From positions 3,720,001 through 3,784,000 of the forward strand of contig NC_060258.1 in assembly GCF_921293095.1 (NCBI RefSeq): DNA of 64,000 bases, in the 5' to 3' direction. Below are positions 55,498 through 64,000 of the stretch, in pieces. Position 1 is the first letter of the stretch; every line of letters starts with the position of its first letter. The notes below the pieces were generated by a model. That model was not told where the DNA came from. It worked only from the letters and a program-made list of their open reading frames with translations, and made no database searches. The position numbers were made by a program, and so were the translations under genes. This DNA comes from Ischnura elegans (lineage: Eukaryota; Arthropoda; Insecta; Odonata; Coenagrionidae).

Positions 55498-58093
55498 ACA
55501 CTAGGAATACCGGACTTGACACCCCTCCTAGAACTACCGAATGGAGTCATTTTGACTCCTACCTTATAATTGTTTATGTTTGCAGTTTATGTCTGTTTTT
55601 ATTGATAAATTGTATTAGTTTATCATTTTTGTTCATTATTGCAATATTTCAGAGGTCGTTTTAACAAAAAAATATAATTAAAAAAAAATGCGAAATTTGA
55701 CAGTGTTGCTTTGAAATTCTTTTTTCTTACATGTTATGTTGTTTTAACAGAATGTTAATAGAGGAATTGGATAAAACAGCAAACGTAGACTTTTCAACAC
55801 ATTTTATGATATTGTTTGAATGATCAAAAATATTACTTAGGCTACATGGAAGTTGGGAAGATAATTAAATAAAGCAAAAAAAATTGCTGTTGATACGCCA
55901 CGCATTTGTCTAAGATGCTTTAGAGTTTAAGCATTGTCGTTCATTTTCATTGCCCACACAAAGACTTTTGGCAGGTCATACAATTCCCAACTGATCGATT
56001 ATTTTTGCACTTTGGTTTTGCCTGGAAATACTTATTTTGCAGTAACCCGTCAGAAGAATCTGCGGCATTGGACACGCAACGCTTTTATCTACATCTAACA
56101 TGAGGAGCCAACTCTGTAACAAGCTTTTTCTAAAACGTTTTGGGCGAAATGTTTTAGGTAGTCTCATTGCACACTACCTATGAATACCTGCTAAGTTGGG
56201 AGTATTTTCCAACGAGTGGATAGGCTGTCACTGAGTAGACGTTCTTGTGGTATATTTGTGATTTCATCTCTTTTGGTTCTTCTGTTCTCTTTTATTTACC
56301 TTTCCCACAATGCTAGTACCCTGGATGTTTTGCTGTTCAGCGAGTTTGACTGAGGTAAAGTAATTATACACAGTCACATTTCGCCCTTTTTCAGAAAGGG
56401 TTGCAATAGCTTCAGTACTGCTAAACGGCAATCTGCATGAAGTGAATTACCTTTTCCAACATAAGGGAAGGCAATATATAATATATATGTGTTCCGTCGA
56501 AACGTTAGGCCAAAAAATTCTCACTCGGCTAGAAACCCGAGAAATATTTATAAGTAATAAGGGAAGGCGTTTGCAAGTATTTGCTATCCTTGTCAACAGG
56601 TAGCCAATATTCATGGGCGTATTTGTCCGGATTATAAGGAATGTACAGAGTGAAATATACCTAATTATACTGGGAAAAAGTTGTTCATCAACTATAATGT
56701 ACGGACCAGGTTTGTAACAAGCAATGTAATTCTCTATGAAACTATCGTACACTATTGAAAAGAGGGCAAACTTGACAGTTTTGAGCCGCTGGAATCATAA
56801 GACATTGCAAAATGTTAACAAACCTAGTCGTTCGTTGTAGAAAATGGTATTCTCCAGTCGTTTGACCAAATACTCTCAATAGAGTGATCATTTGTACCTC
56901 ATAATCCACGGGCATAAAATATGTCTATATCGTAATTTTGCCTGCGTGGTTCCACAATTGTACATCCCTTTATGTGAGTCAGTATAAACGAATCGATAAA
57001 TAATCGTAGATAATACCTTTTTTTGTAACTACCTATTAAAGGGGAAGTAAATGTAAATTGCTGCTTATATTTCGCACGCGTTTTGTCTGAATCTTCAGAC
57101 TCGCTAGAAACGTTTTGAGGAATAAAATCCTCGACTTCGTCACAGCCGAAACTATCTTTTGTTTCGCTTTCCGATTCACCTTCCGGTATAGAATGCAACA
57201 TAGATAGGACTCCTTCACGCCTTCGACTACTTCTTCTAGCCATACTGCCAGTCAGGAAGAATGAAATCCTTGCTTCATAGGAGTTTTGCAGTCCACTCGA
57301 GAGTTCACTGGATTCACTAATGCAAAGGACAGCGCACGGTTTTCTTGTGCGGAACCCGGCAGCCAACGCTGTCAGAACGTGATAGGACCATAACTTTATT
57401 TCATTCTAATGATTTATTTTCCTGCTTCATCAATGTGACAATTTTTCTGGGGAATCAGTATATCAAAGGTACTTTTTCATATTTGAAAATCAACTTCCAC
57501 GCAGTCAAGGCTGAAATAATAGTGCTGCAGCGCAATACAAAGTATTAGCGGGCGGCGGCAAAGGTGGGCGGCGAGAAGTAAAGAGTAAGGGAGAAGGGGC
57601 ACAAACGACGGATTCTAAACACATAAATTTGAAAATGCATTGCATAGTCACCACTTTATCGCAAGGTAAAATAATATCAGGACATTCACATAGTTTGTAG
57701 ATCCAAACACAGACCCGTAAAATAAGAAATGCTTTCAAAGCCTCGCAATTATGGGCCAAAAGGAAAATAATTGTATATTCAAGCCATTGATTGATTTCAA
57801 TTAATTATTATTAACATAAAAAGAGATAAACACTTGAATAAATATTACTATTTGGTGAAAAGACAAGCAAAATACATTAGGGAGTCAAAATGACTCCCTT
57901 TGGTAGTCAAAGGTAAATTTTGCAAAACGTGCACTATTTTATTTTCTAGAATTATTTTAATCGCAAAGCCTTATTTTGTGTCAAAAGTGAATAAAAGTCA
58001 CGGAATTTCAGGCCGGAATTCGGAAAATTTTAGACAGGGCAGAGAAATAAAAATGGCGAGGAGTCAAAATGACTCCATCGGTAGTTCTAGTGT
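55498..58093 (-). mobile_element. piggyBac-type element E nested in D
   Basis: TTAA at 55494-55497 and 58094-58097; ends ACACTAGGAATACCG and, inverted, CACTAGAACTACCG. The palindrome GGAGTCATTTTGACTCC lies once at the left (55543-55559) and twice at the right (about 57882 and 58059). It carries a decayed transposase on the minus strand. Its length of 2.6 kb is close to complete. Confidence 0.92.
55960..57366 (-). pseudogene. piggyBac transposase relic of element E
   Basis: Minus strand. An acidic N-terminal region (RRSSRRREGVLSMLHS, CDEVEDFIPQNVSSESEDSD) is typical of piggyBac. Then VYDSFIENYIACYKPGPYII followed by VDEQLFP matches the PG..TVDEQL region. Near 56300-56430, ATLSEKGRNVTVYNYFTSVK aligns to GRNVT.DNFFTS, with Tyr where the catalytic Asp should be. 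The cysteine-rich tail (NCMTCQKSLCGQ) follows near 55970. Several frameshifts and stops; certainly inactive. Confidence 0.9.
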
Positions 58094-59914
58094 TAAAGAC
58101 GCCTAGTAGGATACTGCAGAAACTGTATTCACACTGATAAAAATGCGGTGAAAACTCGAAGCTTCAACGAATCAAGAACGCCACGGTAGACTACAAGACA
58201 GTAAAAGAGACAGCGCTTAGATAATGAGACCTTAGTTGTAGATTGGGACGCGTATTTGAATCTCGAAGAGGTAGAAAAAAAAGCCTTCGGAATGTGGCGT
58301 TTTGCATTTCATTTTATCGTTCCTCTGAGTCTGTGACTAAACTGAAATCTCTTAGTAAGATATCTTCTAGAGACCAAGCGCGAAGGGACAATGGGAGTGG
58401 CATAGGGAGAAAATGATCGACCCATAAATATATTTAAACACGTTCAATGAGAGCGTTGTAGAAAATATCTATGGGACGTGCAGAACGGAGGAATATTGAA
58501 GGAAACCATCAGAAGAAGGGGCGATCAAGGGAAAGCAAGGCGGATTGAAAGCGAACAAGTTGACGGGGAGGTGGTTGGAAGTATCCATAATCGTTTATGT
58601 GACAGGCGGAACGAAACAAGGAATTTCAGCTAAATGATTGTTTATCACTACCCATAGTATGCCTATTAGGCTTGGTTAGTGGTGACTCTTTACGAGGACG
58701 CATACTATGGTATTGCTTGTGTCTCTCCTTCACATAAACTGTAAAATCATACGTAAGGAAATAAGAATCAAACTTGAGTATCATTCGTGTGTGTTAAAGT
58801 GCACGCTATGATATTTGATGAAACTGACACCAAGGATGGGCAAAGTGAGCTAAATTACGGTGTTTAATACAATAACGGCCATTTCATCGCTCACGGTCAT
58901 TCTAAGTAAAAGCTGACATTAATCTGGACATGAATTTTTTCCACTCAAAAAACTTCATTTTCAGGTTATGAGTTCCGAAATATCAGAAGTCAAAAATCTC
59001 AGCGTTTTCGGTCGGAAAACAACAAAATGGTGCGCGAAATAAAACCGCGAAATGTTAATTGACCACCTCCGGTCATTTTAGTGTTAACAGATGTGGTTTT
59101 TACCCTACATGTACTTCCACTTGGATGGGTTAGATTGCAGGTCCGCCGCTAGAATGCAAATCCGCGAAAAATTAAAATACATCACATTTCTTAGTATGCG
59201 GTCCAACCATATCCCTCCAAGTTATACTGGGGAAGACCCAGGTCCCTATGGATTAATTCTCTTTTTTAACTCTTAAAAATTTCGGTCGAAACTGTTTGAA
59301 ACTTTCAGTTGCACGCTTTCTGTCGATGCCCACCACTTATTGACAAGTACTCTATTGGTTATACTTTTTTTGTGATTTGTAGTGATCTCGCAAGGAAGTT
59401 CATGAGTTTGGATAACTATAAATCTTGTTGTTCTGTGACTCAATAATTCCTAGCGACCACAGAAACAACGATTATTCATTTGGCACTTTGGCTTCATTTA
59501 TTTCCGTTTTTAGAAATAGTTTTGAGATGAGGAGAGATACTAAATCGTTCGAGTTTTCCCTTGAATTAAAAATGAAATTTTCCTAGCGTGTAGGCTGTTG
59601 TGTAGCCTTTGCGATCAAGAGATTTTAGGTGTTGATTTTCTCGCGGAGAGTACTGTTGGAAAAATTACAGGAGATAAAAGGGAAAACGTGGACCCACGAA
59701 AAGGGATTTGGAACGAATTTAGAGCCAAGAGATTTTGTTCAAAATATTTAACGATCAATTCTAAGACAAACTCCAATGCAGAAAATTTATAAGGGATTTG
59801 TAAATTTTTACGAGTGCTGTTTGGATGATTTCTTTGATGAGTAAATTGGTTAAAGGCCTAAAAAGTAATTGGAGTGAAATTGTGAGTGCTACTGTGGGAG
59901 TTTATCGGAGTCTT

Positions 59915-59947
59915 CAGGAAGGAATTGTGAGGGTACCCCGTGCAGAC
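59915..59947 (+). pseudogene. Fragment resembling ZAD exon 1
   Basis: GGAATTGTGAGGGTACCCCG and the following TGCAGACTA match exon 1 (GGAATTATGAGGGTACCTTG TGCAGACTA) at 26 of 29 bases, then a stop. It is only a scrap but sits near other ZAD-locus pieces. Confidence 0.5.
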
Positions 59948-60359
59948 TAAATCTCCGACCGAGGTGCACCGTTGCACCTTTCTGCAAAAACTGATTGACA
60001 ACAATTTATATGTTAACTGAAGATCCAATTAAACACATGTTATCATAACCAAAAAGAGTGGCATTAAGACATAATTTCTGTTTCACTGCTTACTGTGAAC
60101 CATTGTAAAAGAATACATTAATAGTTAAGCATAAATACTTTTTGAGGATGTAATTCTTCCTTTAATTTCAAAAATATCAATTATTACTTGCCAGACAAAC
60201 ACAAACTAACAGACTCCTCTTGCGGCAAGGTTATGTTTTTCTGCTCAGATGATCTCTTTTACCAACATCATATTGCTGAGAACATCGTAATTCCTAGGTA
60301 CGCGTAGGTTCAAGGTGCACCGCTCTTTCCTACTGAAATGCATATTATTGTAACCCCTC

Positions 60360-61374
60360 AACAGGCAAGAAAATATCTCGAATGAGTCGTGGCATATGGT
60401 GATTGTTTAGATTGTTCATTTTTGTGGATTGCTGACCAAGATAGAAGAAAAAAGATGCTGAGCGAAGCGCATGGCCTCTTTGAGTGAACTAATGATGTGG
60501 ACCAAACTCACATGGGGCTGGCTCTAGCTGATGAAGCTTGGGAAAGATAGATAAGGCTTTGAACATCTAAGGAAGATATTGTACCTCAAACTCAAGAATC
60601 TGACCATTTTTGACGTTCAAATGATTGTGCAGTTGAATAAAGGCAGTGATTTTGAGAATCAACTTAATAAACTCGCCCGCTTGAAACAGAATTTCATCAA
60701 AAAATTTTAAAAAACCTGAACACACATAAATCATGATGAGATTATATTAGAAAAAAAAACATTCCTTGAAAATAACGAAGTAATCAGTTTTTTTAGGGAT
60801 GGACGGATCCAGGATTTTTAGCGGATTCGAATTGGATCCTTGATTTTCGGAGCCGGATCTTTCGGATTGGATATTTTCGGATTAAAAATGCATTTTTAAA
60901 TTCCTGTCGCTGAGATTCCCCCGATGATTGCTCAACCTCTTGGGAAGAGTCACACTATGTGCCAGTCGCATTTTGCCTTTTTTTATTTTCCACGACTGAA
61001 ATTCTCCTACGTAACCTCTGCGAGAGCTTTCAAACAAAACAGTTCATGTGTAGGACAACAATCGAATGCGACGGCGCATTCGAAGATATAATCGAGAATA
61101 GAATCTATATCCACCCTTACGTGCACTGAAGCTATTATTCAAAATTTCGGATCCATACCCGATGTCATTCGCGTCTTTCGATCCGATGTATCCGATGAAG
61201 GGCAGTATCCGCGGATATTTGGATCCGAGGTATCCGATCCGACCATCCCTAGTTTTAAGTTAAAATACTCTACTCGAAAGAGATAAATTCATGGATACAG
61301 AAGTTCAGGACGCGTACTGAGTACGCTTAACGGTGGCAAATTGAACTAAGAGGTGGCCCACTGGGTACATATGA
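60360..61374 (-). mobile_element. Right-half relic of a piggyBac element related to B
   Basis: GAAAATATCTCGAA..G, AT..TGA.TGTTTAGAT and GCGAAGC.CATGGCC runs match 27320-27440 inside element B. The end region has CGCGTACTGAGTACGCTTAA and CACTGGGTACAT, decayed versions of B's GCGTACTGGGTACGC subterminal palindromes, and a TTAA at 61375-61378. It was later interrupted by a hAT-type MITE. Confidence 0.7.
60795..61250 (+). mobile_element. hAT-type MITE, 456 bp
   Basis: Ends AGGGATGGACGGATCC and, inverted, AGGGATGGTCGGATCGGAT. AGTTTTTTT precedes and AGTTTTAAG follows, consistent with an 8-9 bp duplication. The related piggyBac B (near 27764) retains the uninterrupted AATTAGTTTTAATTTGAC. GGATCCGA is repeated inside. 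A fragment of the same family is at 37828-37935. Confidence 0.82.
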
Positions 61375-61399
61375 TTAATGATTTATCATTTGTGGATTA

Positions 61400-61436
61400 T
61401 GCATCCCTATGCCTCAGCTGCTTCCCAAGGCAAAGA
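61400..61436 (+). pseudogene. Fragment resembling ZAD-gene exon 6
   Basis: GCCTCAGCTGCTTCCCAAGG followed by CAAAGAAGTGGATGCTG matches exon 6 (32188-32319) at about 32 of 37 bases; the similarity then stops. With the exon-1-like scrap at 59915 it suggests a dead ZAD-gene copy. Confidence 0.5.
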
Positions 61437-62361
61437 AGTGGATGCTGGGATTTGATTTTGCCATTCTGATTTCCGAATTTATTCATTTAAACAATTATTG
61501 TAAATATGCTCCTTGCCGCTTTATGTCTGTAGCGATTCCTTTTTCCTTGTGGGTACAAGACCATTCAAGCTGCCTGAAAGCCTGCACTCATGTAATGGAA
61601 CCAAGATTGTCCCTACTTTACCATGCATACTTACTAGCAATTGACAAAATGGAATCTGATATGACTGATAATGGTTCAAGTGAGGTAACATTCTCGGAAA
61701 GTCTTGGAAAACGCCTTAACTAAACCCAATGTCACGTGGCACCTACCAGTCATGTTAGATTATATGAGAATTATTTTATCGCATGGTAAACTTAAATTGA
61801 TGATTTGGAGTGTGCATTCTTGACTTTTTAGTGCAATTTGGCTGCGAGACAAATTCATTCCTTGGTGGAACCATTTATTTACAACTGGACAGAAGCGCAC
61901 CATCTTTTCCCTCACTTGATCAAACGTGAACAAGTACAGTGCAGCTATGTCATTTTATAAACAAATCATTCAAAAGGAACAATTCATTGCAAGAACAAAA
62001 TGGGTGAATACTGCCACACTGGGCGCTCGTCGTATCTCATAGAGCAAGTGAGTGCTCCGACATCACGGGGTTTCCCATTTTTGTGACCGTAGAAACGTAT
62101 TGATCACATCTGATCACCTCGGAGCATAGGGAGGAAAATAAAAGACTTCGTTTTGTTCCATACGGTACGCTCTCATCGAGTGATCATATTAAATTAATTA
62201 ATATACCCAATGATTGGAATCATGAGTTAGAGGTGGAATTATTCATAATGAACAAAATTATTCATGGCGGACGATTAAGCCGAGTCCAGTTGAGTTGGTT
62301 GTGTTCGCTTGCATTGTCAGAGAACCAAGTGATGGAGCTGCTAGCTCAATCCATCGAACAT

Positions 62362-62729
62362 AATTCGCTCCTAATTATGGAATTTTATTCAATAGGCTTA
62401 CATTGTAGTAAAAGTGATTGTACCAGCAACAGAAGTACTTAACGTAGTTATACTTCCTAATAGATTAAAATTTTGTGGGCATAATATTCCCTAACTCTTT
62501 ATTGGTTGCGTGTAACCAATAAAGCTGCAGCTGGCTCATGAGCTCAAGTGAGCCCATGGACTCGCCACTTCCCTAAACTTTCCGTAGCTATTCCAGCGTA
62601 ATAAAAAGAGGACCAACGACGAATATCATTTCTCAGACAAAAAGGCACTGTGTCTGCTCCCCTTTAATTTTTTCGACGAGAGTATACTGCGTTCTACATC
62701 CTGTTGACAGTGTGGGCTATTATGGGGAT
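62362..62729 (+). repeat. Direct repeat, partner at 54136-54503
   Basis: Second copy of the 368-bp segment. The pair brackets the nested piggyBac elements and the ZAD-gene relic, so it could mark a segmental duplication or a dispersed element. Confidence 0.9.
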
Positions 62730-64000
62730 TCGTTTCCCCTGATAATCTCCATAAGGCCAGGAACGCTGTGTTTTCAATAGGAGCATGAAAATTAATACTG
62801 CGCTATGCACCGTGAAACGCTGTATTCTAATCTAGAAAGAGACGCTGCATGCATTGGTGCCAATATTTTTTCGATAAAAATTATAGCAAAGGGCGTATAA
62901 AAACTTTCATAAATTTCCATTACAAAGGTGCGTTTTTTTATTTTATCTTCCTCTCGTAATTGTCGCATAACCGTTGTTTATATTGGATTGAATCTTCTAC
63001 AAAAATTCTTCACACTCTTTTCTCTTTGGAGGTCTTCACTTTTTAAAAACTTACGTTAAAACGTTTTTATATCGACGCTGCACTCTTAAGGACAAGAAAA
63101 TTTGGATTTTTGCTAGGTAAAAAAGTAGTCGCTCCCTTCCGTTTCTTTACGTTATAGATCCCTTTATTTTTCGTATCAAATTGGGGGAAGAGGTGCAAAA
63201 TTTATTTTTAGTGAAACAATCATTAACTTTTATCAATTCTGAACGGAGTTCAAAAGTTTTTAACATGTGAAAAAATATAATATCGCCGCTGGGACGAGAA
63301 GAAATTTTCAAAAGTTGAAATTGTTGCATCTTCGAATCCAGTGAATCGAGATATGTGTTGTGGAGTTGTTTCAAAAAGGAAAAAATATTTTTAATGAGAG
63401 TTGAGGGATCGAAAAGCGTATCAATAATACCATGGGACAGTCTAAAAGATATTGATAGATTGCTTTGAATAAACATAGCAAAAAATTTAAATGGTATAGA
63501 TAATAGTAAATACTCAATTTTTTAATGGCAATTGAGGATTCCCTGCGCTCTCCTCCCCCTAATTCCTTAGATGTGCCTTTATGAATGAGACAAGTCTTTT
63601 GGGAACCATTTTTAACCCTCTGACTGCTGTTGAATCTGCGAAACCCTTCCCCTCACACGCGGCGGAAATTTTAAAATGCGTTTCGTTGGGACATGGAGCA
63701 GGTAATTCAATGATGGGCGTAGTACACCCTCCATAGGGTCGCTAAGCCAGAATCCTTTTCTCAACGAGCTCAACCTCGATGGCCCGTATCAGGGACCCTC
63801 CGAGCATGGGGCATGAAAAGTGACCCTTTTGCTGGTCGCTTAACTATTACTCGTTTAGATGCACGTAATTAGCAGAGGGGGTATTTTCTGGACTTGCATT
63901 CGCTCATTTTGAGTGTTTATACGGGGAAATTATGACGGTAAACATGTTTACGCATCTACTCTGGCGGGAGAATCCATCGTGTAAACACGCTTTTAAACCT
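62730..64000. other. No gene recognised
   Basis: AT-rich. A TTAACCCTCTGACTGC at 63612-63627 could be the left tip of another TTAA element that runs out of the window, but there is no partner end to test. Confidence 0.5.

Larger units (their letters stand above)
54879..59083 (+). mobile_element. piggyBac-type element D (outer element of a nest)
   Basis: TTAA at 54875-54878 and 59084-59087; ends CACTAGAATGACCGG and, inverted, CACTAAAATGACCGG. The palindrome CGGTCAATTGACCG is near the left end and a GGTCAATT/CCGGTCA version near the right. Excluding the inner element it is about 1.6 kb and non-coding. Confidence 0.9.

Noticed and set aside
63612-63627. Left tip of another TTAA element
   Set aside because: TTAACCCTCTGACTGC is suggestive, but no partner end or coding sequence lies within the window.

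Overview
This window is AT-rich animal nuclear DNA, almost certainly from an arthropod and most likely an insect. The evidence is a ZAD (zinc-finger-associated domain) plus C2H2 zinc-finger gene with GT-AG introns, together with many layers of transposable elements: TTAA-targeting piggyBac-type, TA-targeting pogo/Tigger-type, a Harbinger-type MITE, a hAT-type MITE, tRNA-derived SINEs, LINEs and a Penelope-like fragment. I cannot name the species from the sequence alone.

The central gene runs on the + strand from 12627 to 40681. I assemble eight exons: 12627-12794, 12914-13051, 15303-15470, 25365-25484, 28448-28576, 32188-32319, 33981-34053 and 38679-40681. All junctions agree in phase (phase 0 except the last intron, phase 1), giving about 976 codons. 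Exons 1-2 encode the ZAD with its four cysteines, exons 3-7 an acidic linker, and exon 8 a 19-finger C2H2 array with an unusual TKEKP linker. The array is highly homogenised, with a visible five-finger higher-order repeat. It ends at a nonsense change, followed by about two to three dead fingers.

Left of this gene lies a head-to-head copy. Bases 1-11780 (minus strand) are an inverted duplicate of about 12255-16250. The copy retains intact ZAD exons 1-3 with splice sites (11245-11412, 10988-11125, 728-895) and runs off the left edge. The two paralogues share a 1.2-kb divergent promoter region. A piggyBac-type element (1624-9276) entered the left copy after duplication; the right arm keeps the empty site. 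That element is itself split by a 4.67-kb DNA transposon (3884-8554) with about 1-kb inverted repeats.

The long introns of the + strand gene hold two pogo/Tigger-type elements (23086-24560, 34349-36216), SINEs (24985-25195, 26036-26337), a decayed piggyBac element (25819-27902), a strange GC-hairpin plus tandem-repeat element (28775-31080) and a Penelope-like fragment (32463-32830). Downstream of 41 kb the DNA is mainly transposon strata: a CR1/Jockey-type LINE (41765-45290) split by a 1.3-kb element, a second LINE split precisely at TTAA by a 2.5-kb element (46045-48562), a 3-kb repeat-rich element (49882-52918) carrying a Harbinger-type MITE, and a piggyBac-in-piggyBac nest (54879-59083 around 55498-58093). 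A scrambled relic at 59.9-61.5 kb contains pieces resembling ZAD-gene exons 1 and 5.

The two ZAD proteins are probably nuclear DNA-binding proteins: the ZAD dimerises and the fingers read DNA. Everything else is selfish DNA at various stages of decay. At least five independent TTAA insertions are recognisable, and several have short palindromes next to their ends.
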